Source of the DNA: Phymatolithon calcareum
Taxonomy: Eukaryota; Rhodophyta; Florideophyceae; Hapalidiales
Direction: 5' to 3'
Assembly: GCA_977006965.1 (NCBI GenBank)
Contig: OZ345372.1
Coordinates: 2,108,001 to 2,172,000 of the forward strand
DNA: 64,000 bases
Shown: piece by piece, positions 30,541 to 41,088 of the stretch
How the letters are laid out: each line of letters starts with the position of its first letter
Numbering within the stretch: the first letter of the stretch is position 1
Position numbers and translations under genes: made by a program
Notes under the pieces: generated by a model
Database searches by the model: none
The model's input: the letters and a program-made list of their open reading frames with translations, nothing else
What the model was told of the DNA's origin: nothing

Positions 30541-31935
30541 CTCGCATACTTCCACACGAGAAGGTCCATTGTCAAGCTGACGCCAGCGAACACGATTGTA
30601 CGGCTTACCTTCCATGGTCGTAGAGGTTGTCGAAATAAAATATCGCCGTTCTCTGTCAAACCACATAGACGCCATCATGGAAGGCTCACCATTCAAAGAT
30701 TTCCAACCATAGAGACACATTCGCCCCTTTCCGAAAGCTCCATTCTTGACAGATAATCCATGGGATACTTTTTCGTCGCCGTTTTGATGACTCCAATGAA
30801 CTTTAGACCCAAACAGAAAAGCATCTCGGCAGATCCAACGCTCGCAAAGTATGAATCCGCACATACAATGCGCCCTGTCCCGGAGTATGCGGCCACAAGA
30901 CGGCGCAGAACTGCTGTACCATGTGCCGTTTCGCTTTCGAAATCTTTTAGCTTCTCGTCTTCTGCAGTTGTCACCAGCTCGAGATGTAGCATAATACCAA
31001 TTCTTCCACAAGCCGAGTTCTGTATCTCGCAGCCGTTTTCCGGCTTCCGGTCAATGGTGATGTACTGAGGTAGGCCATTTTCGATCCATTGGCCTCCGTT
31101 ACCGTACCATCGAGATAGACTATTCGACGCAAATAAGATCAGACGGAGACACAGCGCGCTTTCTGTGGTCATTAATAGTAACAGTATTCGGCTCGCGGTC
31201 GGGTGTGAGGACATCAAGCTCCTCTTGTGACGCTTGGTCTCTAGAGACTTGCAACGCGTAGGCGAGAGAGCCAGGGCGAGGTCGTTCAACGCTTCTGAGA
31301 GTTTCTTCCGAGCTTTTGAGGCCTTTTGAAGAGCTTTTGGTTGCCACTGGAGTCATTGAGCTGGCGTTTCGCGATGAAGATTGGCGCAGGTGAGTACTGT
31401 AAGCGGGCCTTGGCGTTGACGCGCTTTGCCGCTGCTGGTTCGGTGCAAGCTTCTGAGCGACTGAAATATCATCGCCAGCGCTCCCTGTCTTGATGTTAAC
31501 AATCTTAACTGTCGAAATCTTAGTCTTCATCACCGGTTGCCAAACTAGCACCCATTTCACGCAAAGTGATGTGCTCGCGCGACCGTTAATTTCGTTCACA
31601 AGTACCTCTTGAACTGTGCCGTTCACCTTTTTCGACTTGGGCAAGGCTCCATATAGTCTGCAGCACTCTGCGAGACTGGTTACAGACGTTTGTTTTGAGT
31701 GTACGGGTGCACCGAACGCTCGGCGCGGGTCTTTTTCTCGTGGCATGGTGGATGTGATTCTTGTAATTGACCAGCACATTTTCTTTTCCAGAGCCGAGCG
31801 AAGCTTTCATATCCTATTGGTTCCGGTACTCCTCACGCAGAGCACGACCCCGCCTTACTATATGGAGCGCGAATGACCCGTTCCGCAATCTTTTTACAAA
31901 CTTTTTTGAGCTCTTAAAACGCCCCTCAATTGAGG
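30535..31935 (-). pseudogene. piggyBac-like transposase, internally deleted
   Basis: Minus strand. The N-terminal frame 31779-31120 (SLAECCRLYGALPKSKK, INGRASTSL) leads to a low-complexity Ser/Pro region. The catalytic frame 31289-30693 carries WYGNGGQWIENGLP, IDRKPENGCEIQN, HGTAVLRRLV and CADSYFASVGSAEM followed by KFIGVIKTATKKYP, the DDE_Tnp_1_7 signature of piggyBac transposases. A frameshift near 30700 moves the tail into 31011-30535 (RRYFISTTSTT, PYNRVRWRQL). The region between the N-terminus and the first catalytic Asp is missing, and the C-terminal zinc finger is lost at 30535. The terminal motif CCCTCAATTGAGGG is at 31924-31937. Confidence 0.8.
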
Positions 31936-32049
31936 GGGCTCGTCAAATAGACACTAGTCTAATTATTTCACAGACAGTCCACCGCTACAGGTACAATCTC
32001 TGTAATTTTACTACCAAAAAAAGATAGAATTCTCTGGCAAAGGAAACCA

Positions 32050-33170
32050 ACCATGAACTAAGCATCAACTTCAGCATTAAGCCCATCATCTAAAGACCAC
32101 AACCCTTTCGAACACAGCATCATCCACTTGTTACAGATATTAACTAGATCTGCATATCTACTGGTGCCACCCCTGTGAGTCGGCACTGTCCAGTAGACAG
32201 TTTCCTTTGAATCAGAGTTACAAATTTTGCACATTGGGTCGTACGGCATTGTGGCTACATGCCTGAACAGGTGCTTTGATATTGCGAAAGTTACTAAAGC
32301 ATAATATTTGGAGTAAACAAACGAGTGATATTTATTCTTACCGTGGTTGTCATCGATCCTTCTGAACCCTTCCCGAAAGCCTAGATACCTTTACTAGCGT
32401 TTGGAATATCTTCGGTGGATGATGTGGAGCCGTCTGGTTCCTTGGGTAACGGACTCCGCGTAGTCCTCTATGTTATAACGTCGCCTTACGACACCGATTT
32501 CAAATTCCCTTGCGTTTAGTAGAGGGTCTCACACACAGACAGTCCTGAATGACCTGCCTGAATTCGACAGGCATCCCATTTGTCTGCCACACTCGTTAAG
32601 TAATCGTTGACCTCCTACTTTGTTGAAGGACAAGGCACTACAATTCTAAGCAGTACCGATAAACCCTCTGGACTGAACACCCGGTCAAGGTTTTTTTGCG
32701 GCCCTTTATAAGGGCAATTCTTTAGCAGTAGGGTGGTTCTCTCGACGAGGTTTCTACGACACCAGAATGGGCAGTCCCTTCGGCCTGCAATTCTTGATAT
32801 CACGTTGGCTTCCGTGTGACAAAGAAGGAAGGAAAAAGCCGTACATGACTTTCATTCTTTCTTTACTGCAGAATAATCGGTCACGCAATACGTAAGCGTC
32901 TGAACTTGTTTGAAAACAGCTTCTCCTGTTTAGAAATTTTACTGCGTCTAGTAGTTTCTCACGGCATAATTTCTCTACAGGCGCACTTGACTTGAAATTA
33001 GCATATGACAGTGTTCTGTGATCGTTCCCCTGTGTCTGTCGACCACTCAGGTCCTTTTTGTGAGAGTGATAACTTTATTGTTTGGTTCAGGCAAGGTTTC
33101 CACTTATACCAATTCGGCAGTGCTTCAATAAGTGTATCCACACTTGCCGATTGCCCGAATTAGGGGTACA
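32050..33170 (-). pseudogene. LINE family D remnants
   Basis: Two minus-strand pieces with Cys-rich C-terminal modules: 32249-32058 (YDPMCKICNSDSKETV) and 33170-32600 (VEKLCREKLLDAVKFLNRR, then RRDCPFWCRRNLVERTTLLL). Both resemble the plus-strand fragment at 20055-20384. Stops and shifts are frequent. No reverse-transcriptase core survives. The interval 32270-32600 is probably their noncoding linker. Confidence 0.5.
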
Positions 33171-33308
33171 TTACGTGTTCTATGTATCCTTCGCAATGAT
33201 ACCGTTACATGTTTAAATCTAGATAGGGGATATGTGTTGATTTATTTTAAAAGCTCCCAAGGCCTCTCTTGAAGAGTAACAGGGCCGCCTTCGCACGATT
33301 TTCTAAGC

Positions 33309-34206
33309 TCACGTAGTTTGACTATTCAGTATATCCTTGATTCGTATTTCTCTCCCAAGTGCTCCAGTGAGTCGCTTACATTCATATTCAATTTCAGGAC
33401 TAATCTTGGATGAAGATAGAATGCGTTGGAGCGCGACCAGCTCAATCACGGCTGTGACACCAAAGTATGCACCAAGTACTGATTTTCTCCAAAGAGGTGC
33501 TCTATTGAATATCAACCGTAGGCATCGCAACCGTGTAGACCTTTCTCTTACGCGGAGAACCATCGGTAGATTGTTCGAATCAGTTGGTATCTCGAGCGAT
33601 CTTCCCTCTTCTTCCTCTGCCCATAACTCAATTATTTCTTTTCGTCGCCCTTTCTTTGAGACTGAGCCCTCCTTGCTTTATCGAGAGCTTGCTGCAGATC
33701 TTCATATTTCTTGAGGCATTCTATGTCCTTGGTTGCCTCCTTAATGTCTTCATCTCTCCCTGAATACTCATCTGCTTCGTCGAGGCGCTTCTTCTGTCTC
33801 ACTAGACTCGCAGAGAACCTTTCTGCTTGGTGTCTTCTCCTCATGGCAGGTGGTTCTAGTCGGCACAGAACTCTCATTCTTCCATGACGGTGCTGGGCAT
33901 ATGTCCCAAAAACATACTTGAAGAATAAACCTTCTGAAGATTCGATTGCTGATTGTAATCGCTTTGTCAGAGGCGTGACGTGGAGTGCATACTCCCACTT
34001 TGGCAAAATAACCGACGTTCTAATGCATGTCACAGGCTGAAAGCCTCGAACATTGACTCCAATATCCCGCAGTTTGTGTATGCACCCCACTGCATTTCGT
34101 ACTCTCGATAACCATGTCGTCTGTTACGCCTTTGTGGTTCATGCTTATACCGAGATACGAGAGCCTCCAAGCTTGATGAAGAACTCGACCCGCAATGTGG
34201 AAGGTG
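33309..34206 (-). pseudogene. LINE ORF2 C-terminal region, frameshifted
   Basis: Continues the reverse-transcriptase frame as HTFHIAGRVLHQAW...LGISMNHKGVTDD, then shifts near 34110 into 34090-33632 (VNVRGFQPVTCI, ILPKWEYALHV, RCLEPPAMRRRHQAERF-like, DEADEYSGRDEDI). It shifts again near 33640 into 33563-33309 (RLIFNRAPLWRKSVLGAYF, ECKRLTGALGREIRI). Comparison with 41740-42500 shows each break is a small indel. Confidence 0.8.
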
Positions 34207-34208
34207 TG

Positions 34209-35297
34209 TTACCTGAGTCCCTTGTATTTAAGGATCTCGCTCTTTCCTGGCTTTGTGTTCCAGATCATACCATTTTCCTTCGCCCAGGTAGTCGCTATAT
34301 CAAGTAGCTTCTGCATTCCTTCTCCATCCTTTGATTGCAGCTGGACATCGTCAGCGAACAGTTGCGCTGGATTTTCAGAGACGTCGCTGGGGACCTTGGA
34401 GACCGCTTCCGCGAATGTGTCCATGAAGATATTGTACAGGCACGGGCTCAGTGGGGACCCTTGCGGTACTCCTCGATCGATAATGCACCATGTTCGTGTA
34501 TCATCGCCTGCTGACGTAACCCACGAGGGTTTCAGAAGATATGCCACCATCCTTGTTATTTCGTCGGGTAGTTTCTGCTCGAGTCTTTTCATGAGGATGT
34601 CTCGTGGCACCCTGTCATATGCTGCATGGAGGTCAAGAACCGCGACAAAAGGATGCCAATCTTTCATGGCACATTTTGCACGTAGTATCGCAATATATGT
34701 GCTCTTGTCTTTTCGGAAACCTAGCTGGGCACTGTTGAAACGGTACTGTTCCCTTATGTATGAGTCGAGTGCGGAATCGATGATTTTCCTGGCTTGACTT
34801 AATAGCGATATAGGTCTGTAGTTCGCTGCAACATGGGGTGGGCCTTTCTTGTACAGAGGGATCAGAGTAGCTTGACGCCACGCTCGCGGAAGACATTTGA
34901 GCCTTCCACATGTCTCCCATAAGGCTATCAATATACTCAATCCGGCTTCCTTATTCGCATGAATCATTTCAACTGCCCCTCCGTCAGGGCCGACCGCCTT
35001 CCCTTTTGGTGCTCTGTTGAATGCCCTAGTAATGTGCCGCATCATTTCCCTGTTGACTGTAAAAGCCTTTAGTGGCACATTCCAGTCTTTTTCAGCCTTG
35101 CACACATTAGAAATATACGCAGAGAATTTGCTTGGATGTACTGGAGCTCCGATTGCCTTGTTCGACCCTTTCCTTCTTGTTTTTGAGTTCATAATTTTGC
35201 TTGCAACGTTGGCTGCCTCAGTGGGACCCAGTTCTTCCACTCTATCAAGGTATCTTTCAAACTGCTCACGTTTCGCTTTGAAGCCGGTCCTTTTCAA
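34209..35297 (-). CDS. LINE ORF2 reverse transcriptase domain
   Basis: 362 aa, open. Motifs in order: VGPDGGAVEMIHAN, ATLIPLYKKG, NYRPISLLSQ, LGFRKDKSTYIAILR, motif A FVAVLDLHAAYDRVP (catalytic Asp), motif B RGVPQGSPLSPCLYN, motif C QLFADDVQLQ (catalytic Asp pair, FADD) and motif D MIWNTKPGKSEI. A frameshift near 35285 separates it from the endonuclease. A single AAA-to-TAA change at 34209-34211 (judged against 41718-41740) ends it. The domain itself looks intact, but the polyprotein is broken. The first Met is internal to ORF2. Confidence 0.9.
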   Translation of the reverse strand: MKRTGFKAKREQFERYLDRVEELGPTEAANVASKIMNSKTRRKGSNKAIGAPVHPSKFSAYISNVCKAEKDWNVPLKAFTVNREMMRHITRAFNRAPKGKAVGPDGGAVEMIHANKEAGLSILIALWETCGRLKCLPRAWRQATLIPLYKKGPPHVAANYRPISLLSQARKIIDSALDSYIREQYRFNSAQLGFRKDKSTYIAILRAKCAMKDWHPFVAVLDLHAAYDRVPRDILMKRLEQKLPDEITRMVAYLLKPSWVTSAGDDTRTWCIIDRGVPQGSPLSPCLYNIFMDTFAEAVSKVPSDVSENPAQLFADDVQLQSKDGEGMQKLLDIATTWAKENGMIWNTKPGKSEILKYKGLR

Positions 35298-35439
35298 GCT
35301 CGGTTCTTTTGTAAGTTTTGTACAATCGAGTTCGCTTCTTGGCTAGTTTGTCGAGCTCATTGTTCCAAAAGGTCTTGAATCTTGACGGCCTGGGCTTAGT
35401 GGACGTCCATGGCCGTATAAGATTCTTCGAAAACCTTTC

Positions 35440-36264
35440 CTACCATTTGTCCAAGTCTTGTTTGCGATTGCAGGCTTGCAGTTGCTCCAGCATCATCGGC
35501 GCCCACTTGGACATTTCTTCTTTTGCCTTGGCTGCTTTTGCTACGAATCGCCTGGCGGACTTAGAAACAACTGCCTGTCTTTTCCCAGGAACAATCCTGC
35601 TGTTGATGACTCTCGTTGCCACCGGAATGTGTTCGGTGACGCCCTCCGACATTCCGTTGACCACTTCAGGTACCTCTGCTTCTAAACATTTTGTCATGAA
35701 AATATCAATGTTTCTCTTCCCCTGTCTGGAGACAAAAGTAGGACTTGTTGCAGTCCTTACTCTCCAGTTGAACTTTGCAGCCCACGAGATAACCTTGTTT
35801 CCTCGCCAGTTACCCACGCGGTCCCAGTGCCTATGTCTTGCATTGAAGTCGCCCATCACTAGCGACTTCCCTCTGCAGTGTTGGTGAATGAATGTGAGAC
35901 ATTCGTCATATTCCTTTTGACTAGCAAGCGGGGAGATGTATACAACGGCGACGGCAATGTCCATTACATTAGCAATTACCACCTGGAACATTCGCGTAGC
36001 CATTTTCCCAAGAATTCTTGTCGGAGTTCCGGGCTTAGTCAGTAAAGCAACTCCACCTCTTGGTCGTTCCCCAGGCCCCTGAGGGCGGGTTGCGCAAATT
36101 TGGTCGTAATTCACCCTGATCGCCGTGTCTTCTTTCTGAAACGTCTCCGTCAGTCCAAGCACTTGCATATGGACTTTTTCCATTAATTGGTCGAACATCG
36201 TGGGCGTCTCCGCTGAGCCGCCCACATTGAATGTGGAAAATAATATTCTATTTTCAAAAATCAT
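35440..36264 (-). CDS. LINE ORF2 endonuclease domain (AP-endonuclease type)
   Basis: 274 aa to a TAG at 35440. Endonuclease/exonuclease/phosphatase fold motifs appear in order: FNVGGS (Asn of the first motif), LGLTETF (catalytic Glu), RGGVALLTKPGT, VVYISPLAS, VMGDFNARHRHWD (Asp/Asn pair) and RQGKRNIDIFMT. The final SDH-type motif appears as TEHIPV. This domain nicks the chromosomal target. The TAG falls just before the ERFSKNLIRPWTSTKP linker and separates it from the reverse transcriptase. ATG at 36264 chosen for its ATGA overlap with ORF1. Confidence 0.85.
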   Translation of the reverse strand: MIFENRILFSTFNVGGSAETPTMFDQLMEKVHMQVLGLTETFQKEDTAIRVNYDQICATRPQGPGERPRGGVALLTKPGTPTRILGKMATRMFQVVIANVMDIAVAVVYISPLASQKEYDECLTFIHQHCRGKSLVMGDFNARHRHWDRVGNWRGNKVISWAAKFNWRVRTATSPTFVSRQGKRNIDIFMTKCLEAEVPEVVNGMSEGVTEHIPVATRVINSRIVPGKRQAVVSKSARRFVAKAAKAKEEMSKWAPMMLEQLQACNRKQDLDKW

Positions 36265-36560
36265 GACATCTCGATTCCTTCAGCGTGCCTGTGCGATGCT
36301 GGTGTGGGTATCGGGTTGGAAATATCTTCATGGTTGGGTACATCATTTTCATTCACGCTTGGCTTAGGTGTTGATTCACTCATCACGCTCTTTTCTGGGT
36401 CCAGGTTTTTCACTTGCAGTTCGGCATTATCGTTGGAATGTTCAAGATCTTCCCTTGCTCTATTCCCGTGGCTACCCATCAAAGTTCCATCTCTTTCGAT
36501 GGCCATCGAAGCCAGATGTGGTTCGATGCCTTCTGTGGGGTCTTTCGAAAACTCTGCGCT
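36261..36560 (-). pseudogene. LINE ORF1 C-terminal part
   Basis: The frame enters from the flank at 36560 and ends at TGA 36263-36261. It is acidic and polar (DLEHSNDNAELQVKNLD), without a visible zinc knuckle. The last Met-Ser codons and stop overlap the ORF2 start as ATGA, a coupling arrangement known in several LINEs. ORF1 proteins normally bind the element RNA. Only the last 100 codons or so are inside the element, so function cannot be judged. Confidence 0.5.
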
Positions 36561-36999
36561 TTTAAATCTAGATATTGCGAGTAGCCTGATATAGGCACAT
36601 GCACTTGTTGCATGTAGCACGCCAGGAACACTACCCATCCAGTAAGCGCTATGGGTTTACAGTTCCGAGAGATGAGTTACTGCTACAAATCGTCCCCAGC
36701 CTCTAAACAAATGTTGCATCGTTGGGGTCTCTCTTACTGCAGAAGACTCGTTTCACTGTTATGAACGACACAAGAAGAACAATAGGGACAAGCGTGCGTG
36801 CAGTCCCCCAACGGTTTCACATTAGAACCAGGCTCTTTAACATTCTGATGGGCACTCTTTCAGAATGATTTACGGCTATGAACTTCAGCAACTCTAATAT
36901 GAGTCTTAGTTTAAACATGTTCGCTGACAAAGTCATACTTTCTTTGTTTCTATATTGCAGAAGACAGTAATTTAACTCCAGAACGTACCTTAGACCTAA

Positions 37000-37750
37000 G
37001 CCTCAATGTTCAAAAGAAGATTAGCTTGTCTAGAGCTTTTTCCGTGAAATTAATCTCTTCTATGGTTCGTCGATATCTGCGGAAGTATTCCTCGGGGTAT
37101 CTCATGAGGGTTAGTACAGTATCACCAAATTTATCTGCGCGAAGAATATGCTCATTGTCGGGGGACCGACTGAAAGCCCACTTTACCGATAATTGGCGGT
37201 GCCATGTTTTCGGGAGTCTGATGATCGCGGGGGTCGACCAAGGAAGATCGTACGGAATTTTACTCTTTCTGTTGGACTCCAAGATGTCTCCTTCTTCTTT
37301 GAAGAGCACGTTCCGCAACGAATTTTGCTGAAACGCCCTGCTTGAGAAAATTCAGTTCCGTCTCGAAAACGTCCTAATGTAACATTGCCGATATATCTCG
37401 AGTATCCCACAGCAGTTCCTCCACGTCTCTTTCTTCGATAGAGACGGCCAGAAGACTTCTTTTATTTGATCTGGCTCGTTAAATCATTCTGATCGCTAGA
37501 ACGAGTCGCCTGTTTTCGGCATTGTAAATTCGGCAAAGAAGGCGAGGTCTGATATATCGGTTTTTCGATATTAGACCAAAAACCTGTGGTAAAATTGTCT
37601 TCACTTCTACGACTGTTGTCCGGACACTTGGCGTCCATGACGTCAAATGCATGGCATAGTCCTATCTTGGTTGTGTCAACGGCTTACAAGTCTTCACTGT
37701 TTTCAAGGGGCTGAATGTCCGAAACGAGACATCCGGGGACCTCAGTTGAT
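37000..37750 (-). pseudogene. LINE family B fragment
   Basis: Minus strand. ORF 37318-37010 carries RKSKIPYDLPWSTPAIIRLP and the EEINFTEKALDKLIFF tail, closely matching the plus-strand copy at 3330-3600. Upstream, 37720-37750 matches the GTCCCxGGxTGTCTCGTT block at 2875-2900. Stops interrupt the upstream part. No reverse-transcriptase core remains. Confidence 0.65.
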
Positions 37751-37899
37751 CAACCTCGATCTTGGCCTGCGGGATGCGTTCAAGCATTTTTTTGTCGATA
37801 GCTCCCTTATTGGTGAGTGAGATGCCAAGGCATGAGACTTCTTTGACCTTTTCCAGCGTTTGCCATGCAAGCTTGAAAACGTCACGTCGTCGTGGTAAT

Positions 37900-38220
37900 T
37901 TTGCGCGCTGCTAGGCGCCTGGTACAGCATCGAGTCTCTTTCGAGAAATAAGCACTGGTTCGGGGAATTTTGGCTGCTGAGAATGAAAGCCGAGAAACAC
38001 GAGGACAGCACCACGCATGATGCTCTCACTGATGACCAGCTAATACAAAATTATTTGGTCTCCTTTCAACGCGTCGCTAAGCCGGACGGCGAGCGTAAGA
38101 AGCCCTACTTGCAGTCCGAAATGAGAAACTGCTCCTCGCACGGACATACCGGACACTTGTCACAGCCATTTTGTAAGGCGAACATCCATATCGTTTTGAA
38201 GCGAAGCGAAAACACACCGC
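37900..38220 (+). pseudogene. MULE transposase C-terminal fragment 2
   Basis: Frame 37983-38330 includes DDQLIQNYLVSFQRVAKP and the zinc-knuckle-like CSSHGHTGHLSQPFCKANI, paralleling the MULE remnant at 28046-27780. The preceding stretch (GAWYSIESLSRNKHW) parallels the post-SWIM part of that copy. The catalytic part is absent. Confidence 0.5.
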
Positions 38221-38740
38221 TCCTGCTCTATTTAAGACTGGAGCATCTCAACATCGCATGGAGAGAGATCTCCCTATTTCAGGATAAAAACAACCTTATC
38301 TTTTCACTCACAGTGATTACAATGCTATAACGAGCACGCTACTTGCGACGAGGAGCGAAAGCAGAGAAAATAGTGAACAAAATAAATTTTACTTTTGGAC
38401 AAGCTTTAAAAATATTCGAGCACAGCATTCTCAGGCTCTACTCACAAAATACAGCACTTCTCTTATGTCTGGTGCTCTAACCAAGCACCTGGCATGTCCT
38501 CCATAATACCTTTCGCTGCCGCATAGATTTTTCTCATATTCAAGTTTACTTAAATGCCCCATAGACTTCCGAAGATATGGGCAAGGCTTCCTCTGATGAT
38601 ACCTACCTTTGCGCAGCTCACGAAACGCCCCCCACAATAGCGGACGGAAAACTCAGGATTCAAGTTAATCCTATCTCAGTCCTCTAAGGGGTTGCTGGTC
38701 CTTGGACTCCACCCCTATTTGTCATGCATTCTGCGAATCA

Positions 38741-39010
38741 CTACAGGCCTTCTTCGTTCTCCATGCGTTCTATAACTGTCTTGCCAAATAGTAAGAGCTC
38801 ATCTTGCGCCTTTTTTGCGTCCAGTCCTTTTTCTCCTCCGAGTTCGTACCCTTCTAGCATGCGTTCAAAGTTCTCCATATGCTCTCTGGCTCTGGTGTCC
38901 AATTCTTTGGCCATACTTGTTGTTGACACCATTGTAAATCTGCCACAGACATACTGCAGCGCGAGTTGCCTGTGCTTCACCTCTCCGGCATAGAATTCTC
39001 TGCTTATCAT
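38741..39010 (-). pseudogene. LINE C-terminal fragment (family B-like)
   Basis: 89-aa frame with EVKHRQLALQYVCGRF and a helical end (KKAQDELLLFGKTVIERMENEEGL), parallel to 9892-10278 (KVRHRQLAIKYASGKF ... NMENDESL). 5' truncated at about 39020, where gypsy sequence starts. The stretch 38230-38700 shows nothing recognisable. Confidence 0.55.
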
Positions 39011-39059
39011 AATGGATGCGTACTAGTTTTTGGCACTTTTTCCTCTTTTGTAATCCACG

Positions 39060-40924
39060 CACTCGCGCGCGACACAGGATCCCTTCGGTTGCTGCGAAGG
39101 GACCCGTCCCGAAAGGGCCGAGCAGAAAGCAGTCAAGGCACTCGGAAAGCGATAAGTTTCTCCCACAAATTTGAAGAACATCTCCGTGAGGATCGTAGCG
39201 AGCAAAATTGAACGTTGGACTGTCCTCTTGTCTTCGTTTCGTTATTCCGTCGTGCACATAACTGGGGAAGAAAATTGTTGGGCTGATCTGCTATCTCGTT
39301 GGGGTACTCCAAACCCTTCTGCAACTTCGAAAAGTCTTTCCGCCTTGCTCATAGCTCCCGTTGCACCAGATTAGGACACGGATTTCTCTTGCCCATCTGC
39401 TCAAAATATATCGCACAGCCAGGCATCAGCGCTTTAAAACTATGCTGAACTTCCGAAAGATGTGTTCAAGATTGGTGGTATCTACAAAAGTGCCGCCGGT
39501 GCCGTCTGGATTCCATTATCTGATACCGCTTTAATCACAAGAATTGCCATCATTGATCACTGTGGGCGCAGCTTACGTCGCGGCACGAACACCACATTGC
39601 AATACATCTCGACTATTTCTTCTGGAGCGGTATGAAGGCGGATATCAAAGCGTTTTGCAACACATGTCTGCACTGCGTGGCCACAAGCACAGCTCAAAAA
39701 GTACCTCGACCTATGGCACACGCGCTTCACGTCGATACTCCAAACGAGCTCCTGCATTTTGACTATCTTTACATGTCACTAAGCACAATTGGCGAGGAAT
39801 ACGTTCTAATCATCAAAGACGATGCATCCCCGTACACTTGGCTCGAACCGTGCAATCACGCAGATGCAGAATCTACTGTCAAGAATTTCCTTCGTTGGTT
39901 CTCTTCGTTTGGCAGTTCGCTCAGTTGGTGCTCTGATCGTGGGTCACACTTCAAAAACAAAGTCATTGTGGACCTGAACCAGGCTTTGCACGCGCATCAC
40001 CATTTTTCGACTGCGTAATGCCCGCAATCGAACGGCACCGTTGAAACCGTCTGCAAGGAAATTTTACGCGCTTGCTGTGGCCTGCTATCTGAGTTTCGAC
40101 TTCTTGAACGCGAGTGGCCCGTCGTCATCTTGTTGGTACAAAGCATCATCAATAACACCAAGCGGTCAAGCATGGGTAACATTGCACCAATTACCGCGTT
40201 CACTGGGCAGGCAGAAGACAATCCGCTTCGAGCAATACTACCCCCCCCCCCCGAGGCTCCACAATCAAGCACGATTTACTCTGTGAATGCGCAGCGCATT
40301 GCTAACATTGACAAACTCCGGGCCGCACTCGATGCTATGCACAAGGACATTTCGGTGCGGAAAATTCGTCGTCGCAATGAAGCGGTTCTTCGTCACAATA
40401 CTCGGACTCATATTCAGCCTGTTAACTTCGAAGTGGGCGATTTCGTTATGGTGGCGAAGCAGACTAAGAAAACGGGACACAAACTTCAAGTTCGCTGGAT
40501 GGGCCTCGGTTGTGTCACTCGTGCCCTTTCGGATCTCGTCAATGAATGTGAAGACCAAATTTCCGTAATGATTCACACCTTTCATTCCAATCGTCTTAAG
40601 CATTATGCAGATTCCTCGCTGAACGTAACGGAAGAGTTCTTGGACTCTGTGAAACACAACACACCGCATTTAAGCTCTGTTGAGAAGTTGCTCGATCTCA
40701 AATACACTGAGCGCTACAAAGTTCGTATCAAGTAGCGCGGGTTTCATTACGAGGATCCCACTTCGGAACCGCTTTCCGTCATGCATGAAGATATTCCGGA
40801 CAAGCTCGAAACCTTTCTAACGTCGCACGGCGATCAAGATCTTTTCAAGTTGGCGCGAGAAAGTCTGGAGTCCCAATATGTCTGGCCCTTCGAAGAAGAG
40901 GACTACTGCGCCATACCTCACTAA
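39060..40924 (+). pseudogene. Ty3/gypsy RNase H end, integrase and chromodomain-like tail
   Basis: Plus strand. The end of RNase H reads IERWTVLLSSFRYSVVHITGEENCWADLLSRWG (39208-39306). After a frame change the integrase runs 39632-40735: zinc-binding CNTCLHC; catalytic residues in HFDYLYMS, WCSDRGSHFKN and NGTVETVCKE; NIAPITAFTGQ; and a charged linker. From about 40680 a chromodomain-like end (VEKLLDLKYTERYKVRIK, stop, RGFHYEDPTSEP) continues to a final stop at 40924. In-frame stops at 40016 (in STA-stop-CPQSNGT) and 40733 (where Trp is expected) kill it. Chromodomain-type tails steer integration to particular chromatin. The rest of pol lies upstream and is lost. Confidence 0.8.
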
Positions 40925-41088
40925 TGAACACTTGGTATTGTACATCTCACACGGCCCACCTATTTACCGTTCGCTACGTTTGTCACCCATGTTTGAATTT
41001 TAGGTGCTTCCGTTTTTGTCATTCATGATTTGATTTTATGTCTTCTTTGACAAGCCATCACTGCATGTCAATCCACATTCCTGATCTC

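Larger units (their letters stand above)
33226..36560 (-). mobile_element. LINE family A, most complete copy
   Basis: 3335 bp on the minus strand, bracketed by an exact 14-bp duplication TTTAAATCTAGATA (33212-33225 and 36561-36574). The element runs from the end of an ORF1-like frame through endonuclease, reverse transcriptase and C-terminal region to the tail ...AATCAACACATATCCCC. The stem-loop CTCTTGAAGAG is at 33266-33276. There is no poly(A). The exact duplication means a fairly recent target-primed insertion. Probably 5' truncated within ORF1. Confidence 0.92.

Noticed and set aside
38966-39211. Plus-strand 81-codon ORF at the gypsy left edge
   Set aside because: The RNase H signature (WADLLSRW) reads in another frame; this frame is incidental.
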